Part shown: positions 8,441 to 16,765 of the stretch, piece after piece
How positions within the stretch are numbered: position 1 is the first letter of the stretch
Layout: the number at the start of each line of letters is the position of its first letter
Source: Woeseiaceae bacterium
GTDB taxonomy: Bacteria > Pseudomonadota > Gammaproteobacteria > Steroidobacterales > Woeseiaceae
NCBI GenBank assembly: GCA_028279985.1
Contig: JANQMR010000018.1
Span: forward strand, 1-64,000
Reading direction: 5' to 3'
DNA: 64,000 bases
Translations under genes and position numbers: made by a program
Notes under the pieces: generated by a model
Seen by the model: the letters and a program-made list of their open reading frames with translations, nothing else
The model's database searches: none
What the model was told of the DNA's origin: nothing

Positions 8441-8914
8441 ATGAAAGGTAGTCAACGAGTCATAGACGTCATGAACGACTTGCTGGCCGGAGAGCTCGCC
8501 GCCATGGATCAGTACTTCATTCACTCCAGAATGTACGACGATTGGGGCTTTACGAAACTTCATGCGCGGGTCGCGCACGAGTTCGAAGACGAAAAAGCCC
8601 ACGCCGCCGCGCTGATCGAGCGCATTCTGTTTCTCGAAGGCACGCCTGACCTGTCCACGCGCGAGCCGATCAAGGTCGGCAAGGACGTGCCGGGCATGCT
8701 CAAGAACGACCTGGACCTCGAATACGCCGTTGTCGATGCATTGAAGGATGCGATCAAGCTCTGTGAGCAAGAACGGGACTACCAAAGCAGGACGGTCCTG
8801 GAAGCGATGTTGAAAGACACGGAAATCGACCACGCGTACTGGCTGGAGAAGCAGCTAGGCCTGATAGACCGGGTCGGGATCGAAAATTATCTGCAGTCGC
8901 AAACGGGTGACTGA
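8441..8914 (+). CDS. bfr: Bacterioferritin lacking the heme-ligand methionine
   Basis: The 157-residue four-helix protein aligns along its length with bacterioferritin. The di-iron ferroxidase ligands are present: E18 (GELAAMDQYF), E51 and H54 (EDEKAHA), a Glu in LDLEYAV near 94, and the ExxH pair in DTEIDHAYW near 127-130. The position equal to E. coli Met52, which ligates the heme between subunits, is Lys52 here. It stores iron as a 24-mer in the cytoplasm. Some two-subunit bacterioferritins have one subunit without the Met, so a second Bfr gene elsewhere is possible. A Fur-like box precedes the gene. Confidence 0.9.
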   Translation: MKGSQRVIDVMNDLLAGELAAMDQYFIHSRMYDDWGFTKLHARVAHEFEDEKAHAAALIERILFLEGTPDLSTREPIKVGKDVPGMLKNDLDLEYAVVDALKDAIKLCEQERDYQSRTVLEAMLKDTEIDHAYWLEKQLGLIDRVGIENYLQSQTGD

Positions 8915-9234
8915 GCTACGCGTGGCACCGTTCCGCCCGGCTGGATGGCTTACCGCCTTCTGAGTTTACCCCTCGTCAGCGCCGTCGCCGCCGGCGCGCC
9001 TGCGCCTCCCTGGACCTTTTTCGTCGCGGATCATATTGCGGCAGTCGGCGTATCGGCCGTTGGATTCCCTGTTAAGCGCCGCTAATCCCGATCGTTTACG
9101 AGCGTTTCGCCGATAAATGACCGGCCCTGGGTCGCGTCTTAACTCGCCGTTTTTCCGAGCTTTCATACCTTACGTCCCTGCTGTGCGCGGCGGTGGTTGC
9201 ACCTGCTTCTTGCCAACCCGGGCCGATGGTGTAA
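8915..9234. other. Intergenic, no gene seen
   Basis: The stretch between bacterioferritin and the Fur boxes has no frame with a plausible start and family resemblance on either strand. I see no clear terminator hairpin. Confidence 0.6.
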
Positions 9235-9280
9235 GATAATGAGAATCATTTGTATTTAGCAATGATAATCATTATAGATC
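9235..9280. promoter_or_regulatory. Double Fur box of the heme operon
   Basis: GATAATGAGAATCATTT (9235-9251) and AATGATAATCATTATAG (9261-9277) are two near-consensus Fur sites separated by about 10 bp. They lie 40-85 bp before the heme receptor start, a typical position for strong iron repression of the operon. Confidence 0.9.
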
Positions 9281-9320
9281 TTTTTCGGGCAATGGCTTTT
9301 CGGGTAAGGGAGAAGCAAAC

Positions 9321-11588
9321 ATGAAAATACGTACGAGGCTGTCGGCAGCCTTCGTTTTGCCGATGGTTCTGAGCACCGCATTGGCACAACAATCCACGTC
9401 CGGGGAAGACGAACCGACGCAGGCTGAGGGCGACCTGTCGACCATCACCGTAATCGGCACACGCACCGAACGTACGCTCAAGGAGCTGGCGGCCACGGTG
9501 TCGGTGATTTCGAGCGAAGACGTGGAACAGGAAATCACCCGGGACATCGCCGATCTGATCCGCTACGAACCCGGCGTGTCGGTGGGTGGCACCGGCAGCC
9601 GCTTTGGCCTGGGCGGCTTCACGATCCGCGGCATCGGCGGCAACCGGGTGCTGACGATGGTGGATGGGGTTCGCATGCCCGACGAGTTTTCCTTCGGCCC
9701 GTTCCTGAGCGCGCGGCGCGACTTCGTAGACGTCGACAGCATCGCGCGCGCCGAGATCGCCCGCGGTCCGATCTCGTCCCTGTACGGCAGCGATGCCATC
9801 GGCGGCGTCGTTGCCTTTACCACCAGGGGACCGCGGGATTACCTGGACGACGACGCCCCTTATTATGTGGGCCTCAAAGCCGGTTACTCGGGCGCCGACG
9901 ACAGCACGGTGGGAACGCTGACCCTGGCGCTTGGCGGCGAGCAGCTATCGGCAATGCTGCTGTACACGCAGCGCGACGGATCGGAAACCGAAAACCAGGG
10001 TGAAGGCGGCGGCACCGGGCCGGCGCGCGAGCTGCCCGACCCGCAGGACCTGACGACCGACAACGTGGTAGCCAAGCTGGCGTTTCATCCCGGCGACGCA
10101 CATACATTCACGCTCGGCGTCGACTATTTCGACAATGAAACCTCGACGCAACTGCTCTCCGACTACAACACGGTGACCCGCGGCACGACCGTCAATACCC
10201 GCGATGCCTTCGACACGCGCACGCGCACGCGGGTCTCGCTGCACTATGACTATGACGGCGAGGACTATGACGGCGAGCTCGCGTTTGCCGATCGAGTCAT
10301 TGCCACGATCTATAACCAGCAATCCGAGACCGAGCAGCATACCGTCGAGAACCGCACCACCCCGGCCTTCGCCGCACGAACCCGGCAGAGGACGTCGTTT
10401 TTCGACCAGGACGTCCAGGGTGCGTACGTCCAACTGAGCAAAGGTTTCGACATCGGCCAAAGCGAACACCTGCTGACTTACGGCGTCGACTACTACGCCA
10501 CCGACAATGCGGGCCTTCGCGACGGCGGCACTTTCGACCAGGACGGCAACCCGATACGAGAACGCCTGCCGATGCCGACACGCGACTTTCCACTCACCGA
10601 AACGGATCAGCTTGCGTTCTTCGTCCAGAACGAGATCCGCCTGTTCGACGATCGATTGCTGATCACGCCGGGGCTGCGCTACGACAGCTTCGACGCCGAT
10701 GCGAGCGCCGACGCCATCTACCTGAACGGCAACCCAGGCTCCCCGCTGCCGGCGGACTACGACGACAGCGAGCTCACCGGGCGACTCGGCGCCGTATACT
10801 GGTTCTCGGAAAACGTATCCGTTTACGCGCAGTACAGCGAGGGGTTTCGCGCGCCGCCGTATGACGACGTCAATGTCGGCTTCTCGAATTTCCCCCGCGG
10901 CTACAAGACCATCTCCAACCCGAACCTGAAGTCCGAACGCAGCCAGGGTCTCGAGATCGGCCTGCGCGCCGAGGGCGATGCCGGCAGCGCGAGCCTCGGC
11001 GTGTTTCGCACCGACTACGACGATTTCATCGAGTCTTTTTCGATCGCGCCCCAATTCCTGCCTATCGGCATCGACCCGTCCGACGGCCTGCTGACTTTCC
11101 AGTCCATCAATCGCGACAGGGTGCAGATCGAAGGCGCGGAATTCTCCGGCCGCCTGAACCTCGGCGCGTTCAGCGAAGCGCTGGATGGATTCGTCGTCCG
11201 GACGTCGATCGCCTATGCCGACGGTGAAGACGAATCCAGCGGCCAGCCGATAGACAGCATCGAGCCCCTGACGGGCGTGATCGGCCTCTCTTACGATGCC
11301 GCAAGCGAGCGCTGGGGCGGCGAACTGGTGTGGACGCTGGTCGAGGGCAAAGACGCCGGCGACATCGCCGAGAACAGCATTCACCAGCCGACCGCGGGTT
11401 ACGGTCTCGTCGACCTGCTCGCCTACGCGCGCCTGACGCCGAACGTCAGTCTCAACGTCGGCTTGTTCAACCTGACGGACAAGACCTACATACGCTGGGC
11501 GGACACCGGCGGAATCGGCCGCGACGCGCCGGCGAGGTTCACTCAGCCGGGCCTCAATGCCGGCGCGACCTTGCGCGTGACGTTCTGA
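9321..11588 (+). CDS. TonB-dependent heme/hemoglobin receptor
   Basis: The ATG at 9321 has a GGGAG site and opens a signal peptide ending near ALAQ. The plug holds ITVIGTRTERTLKELAAT and IARGPISSLYGSDAIGGVV. The barrel has the paired motifs of heme receptors: GFRAP (EGFRAPPYDDVN) followed about 20 residues later by NPNL (ISNPNLKSERSQG). The length, 755 residues, matches HutA/PhuR/HmuR-type proteins. It takes up heme, free or from hemoproteins, across the outer membrane. The periplasmic binding protein, permease, ATPase and a heme monooxygenase follow immediately on the same strand. Two Fur boxes precede it. Confidence 0.92.
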   Translation: MKIRTRLSAAFVLPMVLSTALAQQSTSGEDEPTQAEGDLSTITVIGTRTERTLKELAATVSVISSEDVEQEITRDIADLIRYEPGVSVGGTGSRFGLGGFTIRGIGGNRVLTMVDGVRMPDEFSFGPFLSARRDFVDVDSIARAEIARGPISSLYGSDAIGGVVAFTTRGPRDYLDDDAPYYVGLKAGYSGADDSTVGTLTLALGGEQLSAMLLYTQRDGSETENQGEGGGTGPARELPDPQDLTTDNVVAKLAFHPGDAHTFTLGVDYFDNETSTQLLSDYNTVTRGTTVNTRDAFDTRTRTRVSLHYDYDGEDYDGELAFADRVIATIYNQQSETEQHTVENRTTPAFAARTRQRTSFFDQDVQGAYVQLSKGFDIGQSEHLLTYGVDYYATDNAGLRDGGTFDQDGNPIRERLPMPTRDFPLTETDQLAFFVQNEIRLFDDRLLITPGLRYDSFDADASADAIYLNGNPGSPLPADYDDSELTGRLGAVYWFSENVSVYAQYSEGFRAPPYDDVNVGFSNFPRGYKTISNPNLKSERSQGLEIGLRAEGDAGSASLGVFRTDYDDFIESFSIAPQFLPIGIDPSDGLLTFQSINRDRVQIEGAEFSGRLNLGAFSEALDGFVVRTSIAYADGEDESSGQPIDSIEPLTGVIGLSYDAASERWGGELVWTLVEGKDAGDIAENSIHQPTAGYGLVDLLAYARLTPNVSLNVGLFNLTDKTYIRWADTGGIGRDAPARFTQPGLNAGATLRVTF

Positions 11589-11590
11589 CC

Positions 11591-12478
11591 GTGCGCTGGG
11601 CCGGCCTGTCGATTGCGCTGTTCGCGGGTTCGGCATGGACCTGCGATCGGCCTGCCGCCGACGCGTCGCGCATTGCAATCGCCGGCGGCTCCATCACCGA
11701 GATCGTGTATTTCCTCGGCGAGCAGGATCGCATCGTCGCCACCGACCGCACGTCGAACTACCCGGCCGAAGCGCTCGACTACCCCTCGATCGGCTATGTC
11801 AGAAACCTGTCGACCGAGGGCCTGTTGTCGCTGGCCCCCACCCTGATACTGGGCGAACACGACATGGGGCCGCCGGCCGTTCTCGCGCAAATCGCCCAAA
11901 CCGGCGTCGAGATCGTCAAGATACCGGAGGTGCACACGGCCGAAGGCATCGTCGACAAGCTGCGCTGCATTGCCAGGACACTCGGCGTGGCGCAGCAGGC
12001 CGAGGCGGCCATTCGGCAACATCTGGGCGCGACACTTGCCACGCTCGCGGCAATCTCGGAACGTGACGCCGCCGCGCGGCCGCGCGTGGCAATCATCCTG
12101 GGCTTGCGCGCCGGCGCGCCGATCGGTGCCGGTACCGGCACGTCCGGCCACGGACTGATCGAAATGGCCGGGGCGGACAACGTGTTCGCGGGCTTCGAGA
12201 ACTGGAAGCCGGTGTCGATGGAAGCGATGGTGCGGGCGAACCCGGAGTACATCGTCGTACCGCAACGCGGGGTCGACGATGCTGGCGGCATCGACAAGCT
12301 ACTGGACCAACCCGGACTCGCGCTGACGGCTGCGGTGCGCAACCGGAACCTGATCGTAATGGACGGCATGTCCATGCTCGGATTCGGGCCACGCACCCTG
12401 GGCACAGCCCTGGAGCTGGCGCGACGCCTGCATGACATCGACGACGCGGAGCTTTCGGCACGACAACCGGCAAGGTGA
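11591..12478 (+). CDS. hmuT: Heme ABC transporter substrate-binding protein (HmuT)
   Basis: The likely start is the GTG at 11591, two bases after the receptor stop; it opens a short signal peptide (WAGLSIALFAGSAW). The mature protein starts with IAIAGGSITEIVYFLGEQDR, typical of class III periplasmic heme/cobalamin binding proteins, and has two lobes joined by a long helix. The motif SIGYVRNLSTEGLLSLAPTL is characteristic of HmuT. About 295 residues, normal for the family. It passes heme from the receptor to the HmuUV transporter. Its stop overlaps the permease start by ATGA. Confidence 0.88.
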   Translation: MRWAGLSIALFAGSAWTCDRPAADASRIAIAGGSITEIVYFLGEQDRIVATDRTSNYPAEALDYPSIGYVRNLSTEGLLSLAPTLILGEHDMGPPAVLAQIAQTGVEIVKIPEVHTAEGIVDKLRCIARTLGVAQQAEAAIRQHLGATLATLAAISERDAAARPRVAIILGLRAGAPIGAGTGTSGHGLIEMAGADNVFAGFENWKPVSMEAMVRANPEYIVVPQRGVDDAGGIDKLLDQPGLALTAAVRNRNLIVMDGMSMLGFGPRTLGTALELARRLHDIDDAELSARQPAR

Positions 12479-13527
12479 TGAATACCGCCACAGATGCAGT
12501 GGCGCTCGCCGAGCTTGGCCGACAGCGCCGCGCCCGGCGCAAGAACGTGCTCGTGCTGCTGTCCTGCGTATTGGCCGCCGTGGTCGTCGCGGCGCTGAGT
12601 ACCGGCGCCATTCCGCTGTCGCTGCTCGACGCCCTGAGGGCCGATGCGGAGCGCGCAATGCAGCGCAGCGTACTCCTCGATATCCGCAGTCCCCGGGTCG
12701 TACTGGCGGCCGCAGTCGGCGCCGCGCTCGCCATTGCCGGCGCGGCGCTGCAGGGGCTGTTTCGCAATCCGCTGGCAGACCCCGGCCTAATCGGCGTCTC
12801 GAGCGGGGCCGCGGTCGGCGCGCTGTCGATGATCGTTTTGGGCGGGTCGCTGGTCGTATCCGCGACGTGGATGCCCTACCTGGTGCCGGCCGCGGCCGTC
12901 GCCGGCGCCGTCGCGGTGACGCTCTTTCTGTATGCGTTTGCGCGCCGCTACGGCAACTTCAGTGTCACGACCATGTTGCTGGTCGGCATCGCGATCAACG
13001 CCCTGGCGACGGTCGCGATCGGCGCATTCGAATACCTGAGCGACGACACCCAGCTACGTACCCTGGTCTTCTGGATGATGGGCAGCTTCGGCCGGGCAAC
13101 CTGGCCTGCCGTGTTGCCGACGCTTGCGGTCATTCTGATCGGCGTCGTCTTGTTGCTGCGTTCGGCCCGCTCGCTCGACGTACTGCAACTCGGTGAGGCC
13201 GAGGCACATTACGTCGGTATCGAGGTCGACGGATTGAAACGTCGCATCATCCTGTCCGCCGCCGCCGCGGTGGGTGCGGGCGTGGCCGTTTCGGGCATCA
13301 TCGTCTTCGTCGGCCTGGTCGTGCCGCACCTGGTTCGCCTGCTCGGCGGCGCGGGCCATCGCTACGTGCTTTTGGGCTCCGCGTTGCTCGGTGCAAGCCT
13401 TTGCGTCGCCGCCGATCTGGTCGCCCGCACTGCCGTGGTACCGGCGGAACTGCCCGTCGGTCTGGTCACCAGCGCGCTGGGCGCGCCGTTTTTCCTGTGG
13501 TTGATCGCAAGGGTACGAATCCCGTGA
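12478..13527 (+). CDS. hmuU: Heme ABC transporter permease (HmuU)
   Basis: The 349-residue protein of the FecCD/BtuC permease family has about ten hydrophobic helices. Conserved features include SPRVVLAAAVGAALAIAGAA, LQGLFRNPLADPGLIGVSSG, and the coupling-helix region near LGEAEAHYVGI. The start at 12478 overlaps the HmuT stop (ATGA); a GTG one codon earlier is also possible. It forms the inner-membrane channel with HmuV for heme import. Confidence 0.92.
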   Translation: MNTATDAVALAELGRQRRARRKNVLVLLSCVLAAVVVAALSTGAIPLSLLDALRADAERAMQRSVLLDIRSPRVVLAAAVGAALAIAGAALQGLFRNPLADPGLIGVSSGAAVGALSMIVLGGSLVVSATWMPYLVPAAAVAGAVAVTLFLYAFARRYGNFSVTTMLLVGIAINALATVAIGAFEYLSDDTQLRTLVFWMMGSFGRATWPAVLPTLAVILIGVVLLLRSARSLDVLQLGEAEAHYVGIEVDGLKRRIILSAAAAVGAGVAVSGIIVFVGLVVPHLVRLLGGAGHRYVLLGSALLGASLCVAADLVARTAVVPAELPVGLVTSALGAPFFLWLIARVRIP

Positions 13528-14303
13528 GCCTCGAAGCAAAAGCCGTAAGCATCGAGCGAGACAATCGCCCGATCGTCGAGGACGCGACCATTGCAATCGA
13601 CCGCGGCGGAATGACCGCCCTCGTCGGTCCGAACGGCGCCGGCAAGTCGACGCTGCTCAAGGCGCTGGCCGGTGAGTATGCGGTCACCAGCGGCGAGGTC
13701 TCGCTGGACGGACGACCGGTTTCCGGGCTCTCGGCGGGAGAACTCGCGCGAAGACGCAGCGTCATGGCCCAGGCCAGCTCGATCGTCTTCGATTTCACGG
13801 TGGAGGAGATACTCGATCTGGGCTGGGTACAGGGTCAGTCCCGCAACAACGGGCAACATCGCGCCGCCACCAGTGAGGTGGTACGTGAGTGTAGAATCGG
13901 CCATCTCATGGGGCGCACGTTCAATACGCTGTCGGGCGGCGAGCAACAGCGCGTGCAGTTTGCGCGCTGCCTGCTGCAGGTCTGGCAACCGCACGACGAG
14001 GTCGATACGCGGTACGTGCTCCTGGACGAACCCACGTCGAGCCTCGACCTAGCGCACGAATTGATGGTGCTGCGTCTGGCGCGACGGTATGCGCAGCGCA
14101 GCGCGGGCGTGCTCGTGGTGCTCCACGACCTGAACCTCGCCGCCCGTTTTTGCCGCAATATCGTCATCATGTTCGAAGGCCGCGTGGTGGCGAACGGAGA
14201 TCCTGCCGAAGTTTTGAACGACGCGCTGTTGAGCGATGTCTACGCCACCGAAATCCGAGTGGAGTGGCATGAAGCGCTCGAACGCATCGTCGTTCATGCC
14301 TGA
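13524..14303 (+). CDS. hmuV: Heme ABC transporter ATPase (HmuV)
   Basis: The GTG start at 13524 overlaps the HmuU stop. The 259-residue ATPase shows Walker A (GPNGAGKST), the Q-loop region (RRSVMAQ), the ABC signature (LSGGEQQR), Walker B (YVLLDEPTSSLD) and a switch His (VLHDLNLAA). HmuV ATPases are near this length. It powers heme import with HmuT and HmuU. Confidence 0.93.
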   Translation: MSLEAKAVSIERDNRPIVEDATIAIDRGGMTALVGPNGAGKSTLLKALAGEYAVTSGEVSLDGRPVSGLSAGELARRRSVMAQASSIVFDFTVEEILDLGWVQGQSRNNGQHRAATSEVVRECRIGHLMGRTFNTLSGGEQQRVQFARCLLQVWQPHDEVDTRYVLLDEPTSSLDLAHELMVLRLARRYAQRSAGVLVVLHDLNLAARFCRNIVIMFEGRVVANGDPAEVLNDALLSDVYATEIRVEWHEALERIVVHA

Positions 14304-14333
14304 GCTTTTGTCGCCTTGTTAGGAGCAAGCACC

Positions 14334-14636
14334 ATGTTTATCGCAATGAACCGTTTCAAAATCGCGCCGGGATCCGAGGCCGGATTCGAAGAAGTCTGGC
14401 GCGAGCGCGACTCGTACCTGCACGAAGTGCCCGGTTTCAAGTCGTTCTCGCTGCTCAAGGGCCCGCGGAGAGACGACCACGTGCTTTATGCATCGCATTC
14501 CGTCTGGGAAAACCGCGAAGCGTTCGAGGCATGGACACAGTCCGAACAGTTCCGGCTGGCCCACCGCCAGCGGAGCGCACCCAAAGGCACCTATCTCGAA
14601 CACCCGGAGCTGGAGACGTTTGACGCGGTGTTATAG
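14334..14636 (+). CDS. IsdG-like heme-degrading monooxygenase (ABM fold)
   Basis: The ATG at 14334 (MFIAMNRFKI) has AGGAG upstream. The 100-residue protein has the antibiotic-biosynthesis-monooxygenase ferredoxin-like fold. The IsdG/IsdI catalytic triad Asn-Trp-His is found at N6, W67 and H77, with the same Trp-to-His spacing of ten residues as in IsdG. It probably opens the heme ring in the cytoplasm to free iron. It follows hmuV directly and would be co-transcribed with it, completing a receptor-to-degradation heme operon. Confidence 0.87.
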   Translation: MFIAMNRFKIAPGSEAGFEEVWRERDSYLHEVPGFKSFSLLKGPRRDDHVLYASHSVWENREAFEAWTQSEQFRLAHRQRSAPKGTYLEHPELETFDAVL

Positions 14637-14697
14637 CCCCCTGCCTCGTCGAGGTGCCCGTCGCCGCGGCGACAGATCGGCGTAAGCGCAACTACTG

Positions 14698-14730
14698 ATT
14701 GCGAGTAAGAATCGTTAGTATTAGCATTAC
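14698..14730. promoter_or_regulatory. Weak Fur-like element before azurin
   Basis: TAAGAATCGTTAGTATTAGC resembles a degenerate Fur site. It lies between the heme operon and the azurin gene, about 160 bp before the azurin start. The similarity is weak. Confidence 0.3.
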
Positions 14731-14890
14731 TGCAACAAGCCGAGAACGAGAGCCTGCCGCCCCGCCAGGGAGGGATAGTGCGGGCTGCGCCTGGCCTACT
14801 CGCCGCAAAACCGGCAACGCCACCGAGCCCACCCATCGCGTGAAAACACGAGCGCGCGGAATAACCTTCAACCCCTTGAGGACAGACGTT

Positions 14891-15331
14891 ATGAACAAAC
14901 CCGTTTTGGCCTTGCTCGGCCTATTCTTGAGCAGTGTCGCCGCCGCCGAATGCGAGATCAACGTGGATGTCGGGGATTCGCTGCAGTTCAGCCCGGACAC
15001 CATCGAGGTGGAGGCCAGTTGCGAGACCGTCACGGTGAATCTGAACCACACTGGCCAGCTTCCGGCCGCCGCCATGGGCCACAACTGGGTACTGAGCACC
15101 GATGCCGATTTCGAAGCCATCGCAATGGCCGGGATGAGCGCCGGTCTCGCGGGCAACTACCTGCCCGCCGACGACGATCGGATCATCGCCGCGACGCCGA
15201 TCATCGGCGGCGGCGAATCCACCAGCGTGTCGTTCTCGATTGCCGGGCTCGATGCCGACGAGTCTTACACGTTTTTTTGCTCGTTCCCGGGACACTGGTC
15301 GGTGATGAAGGGGAGTTTCAAAATCGTTTGA
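14891..15331 (+). CDS. azu: Azurin (blue copper protein)
   Basis: The ATG at 14891 is preceded by GAGGA and opens a signal peptide (MNKPVLALLGLFLSSVAAA) cleaved before AECEINVDV. The mature protein, about 128 residues, has the type 1 copper ligands: Gly-His in MGHNW, and the cluster CSFPGHWSVM with Cys, His five residues on and Met four further on. It carries electrons in the periplasm. It is convergent with the MerC-like gene 20 bp away. Redox partners are not in the window. Confidence 0.95.
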   Translation: MNKPVLALLGLFLSSVAAAECEINVDVGDSLQFSPDTIEVEASCETVTVNLNHTGQLPAAAMGHNWVLSTDADFEAIAMAGMSAGLAGNYLPADDDRIIAATPIIGGGESTSVSFSIAGLDADESYTFFCSFPGHWSVMKGSFKIV

Positions 15332-15350
15332 GCATCGTGAGATCGATAAG

Positions 15351-15767
15351 TCACCCGGACTCGTGGGCGCAACCGGATGATCGACAGTTCCGAAAGTTGC
15401 GATAATGCGCAGCGATCAGAACGGCCGCGGACAACAGCGTGCCTATGCGCTCGCCTACCTCGCCGGTGACGTCGTGTAGGACCGTAACCGACAACACCAT
15501 GCCGGTCAGTCCGATCGCCCCGAGCGCCAGCACCCATCGATCCTTGTGCCGCCAACAGCCGATCGCGAACGCCACAATCGCCACCGGCGGGATCATCCAC
15601 ATCATCGCCTGGTGGAACGACTCGTCACCGAGCGCGGACGCAGGCAACACCGTCCCGGTGACTAGCAGCAGCGGTACGAGGATGCAGTGCATCGCACACG
15701 CCGTCGACGCCGCTATACCGAGCCAATCGGCGATCGCGCCCATTCTGTCTACACGTAGGTCCATCAT
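15351..15767 (-). CDS. MerC-domain small membrane protein
   Basis: The 138-residue protein has four hydrophobic helices and the N-terminal TACAMHC motif of MerC-like proteins, in which the Cys pair binds a metal ion. It ends with NCRSSGCAHESG, adding further Cys and His. Two adjacent ATG codons can start it (15767 or 15764). MerC proteins take up mercuric ions, but many chromosomal members stand outside mer operons and have unknown metal roles. Its neighbours are azurin and the zinc-starvation locus, not other mer genes, so mercury is not indicated. Confidence 0.8.
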   Translation of the reverse strand: MMDLRVDRMGAIADWLGIAASTACAMHCILVPLLLVTGTVLPASALGDESFHQAMMWMIPPVAIVAFAIGCWRHKDRWVLALGAIGLTGMVLSVTVLHDVTGEVGERIGTLLSAAVLIAAHYRNFRNCRSSGCAHESG

Positions 15768-15825
15768 GCCGGGTACCCGCTAATCGCCGCCCGCGGCCGT
15801 TGCCGGGCGAGGGAGTTTTCTGACT

Positions 15826-15955
15826 GTATTTCTCATCGCTTATTTCTCATTGACTTATCTCTCATCGGCTTATTTCTCATGGCTTACTTCTCATGGCCTA
15901 TTTCTCATGGCCTATTTCTCATGGCTTACCTCTCACGGCTGGTCTATTTTTCATG
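15826..15955. repeat. Degenerate 14-16-bp tandem repeats
   Basis: About nine units of TATTTCTCATGGCT type follow one another, varying in length by one or two bases (TATTTCTCATCGCT, TACTTCTCATGGCC and so on). They lie just before the first GTTATAAC operator. A shorter array of similar flavour (TCTATCGCTCA) occurs at 503-542. There is no spacer-repeat structure as in CRISPR. Confidence 0.85.
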
Positions 15956-15997
15956 GCTGCCATCCTCATCGATTGCACTTCGCCCTAGACTTCCCCG

Positions 15998-16020
15998 GCA
16001 AACGTTATAACATATCATTT
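15998..16020. promoter_or_regulatory. Zur-type operator 1
   Basis: The palindromic core GTTATAAC (16004-16011) within AACGTTATAACATATCATTT matches the GTTATA/TATAAC half-sites of proteobacterial Zur boxes. The same core recurs before the COG0523 gene and before the small-protein/ZnuD operon. It lies about 90 bp upstream of the ABC ATPase. Confidence 0.7.
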
Positions 16021-16105
16021 TTGTCTCTCGGGAAACCATGTTTTGGAATCGAAGCCAGCTCCAGCAGTCACGACTGACGCGCGGATACCGCGGCCAGAGG
16101 GTGCG

Positions 16106-16765
16106 ATGTCCGATTCCGTGATGCCTGCGGTCGATGTGACCGATCTCAGTTTCAGCTACGGGGACAACACGGTGGTGAGCATGGAGCGCTGCCGGCTGGA
16201 CCGTGGCCGCAGCATGGCCGTCATCGGGCCTTCCGGCTGCGGCAAGACGACATTTCTGCATCTGTTGGCCGGACTCATTCGGCCCGCTACGGGTGCGATT
16301 CGTATATTGGGACAAGACCTCACGCAGCTCAGGGGAGCGGCGCTCGACCGGTTTCGCGGGCGGAACATCGGCCTGGTGTTCCAGCGCTTTCATCTCCTGC
16401 CGGCCTTGAACGTCAGGGAGAACGTGCTGCTTGCGCAGCGGCTCGGCGGCGGCCGGATCGACGCCGCTCGCGTAGCGACGCTGCTGGAGCAGCTCGATCT
16501 GGGCGGCCTCGAGCAGCACAAACCGTCAATGCTCAGTCAAGGCCAGGCGCAACGGGTCGCCATCACTCGCGCGCTGGTGCACGGTCCGCAGCTCATCATG
16601 GCCGACGAACCGACGTCGGCGCTGGACGACCGGCATGCGGAGCAGGCGCTCGCGCTGTTGCAGGCATCGGCTCAGACCGTCGGCGCGGCCTTGCTCGTCG
16701 TGACCCACGATCAACGCGTGCGCGGTTGCCTCGACGGCGAGTTCGAGATGCAGGTGCCCGCGTGA
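16106..16765 (+). CDS. ABC transporter ATPase of a zinc-regulated LolD/MacB-type system
   Basis: The ATG at 16106 (MSDSVMPAVD) follows an AGAGGG site. The 219-residue ATPase has Walker A (GPSGCGKTT), Q-loop (LVFQRFHLLPALNVRENV), a signature variant LSQGQAQR and Walker B (LIMADEPTSALD). The sequence around the Q-loop is that of the LolD/MacB/FtsE group, which works with FtsX-type permeases rather than classical metal importers. The permease gene overlaps its stop by 4 bp. A similar ATPase-FtsX permease-DUF3299 operon in Pseudomonas (PA4063-PA4066, from memory) is induced by zinc depletion. The Zur-type operator upstream agrees. Confidence 0.88.
   Translation: MSDSVMPAVDVTDLSFSYGDNTVVSMERCRLDRGRSMAVIGPSGCGKTTFLHLLAGLIRPATGAIRILGQDLTQLRGAALDRFRGRNIGLVFQRFHLLPALNVRENVLLAQRLGGGRIDAARVATLLEQLDLGGLEQHKPSMLSQGQAQRVAITRALVHGPQLIMADEPTSALDDRHAEQALALLQASAQTVGAALLVVTHDQRVRGCLDGEFEMQVPA

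Noticed and set aside
9945..11678. Minus-strand frame of 577 codons
   Set aside because: Antisense to the heme receptor; an effect of GC-rich codon bias.
15351..15767. Mercury resistance operon
   Set aside because: Only a MerC-domain gene is present; no merR, merT, merP or merA nearby.
15826..15955. Possible CRISPR array
   Set aside because: Units are 14-16 bp, contiguous, without unique spacers or cas genes.
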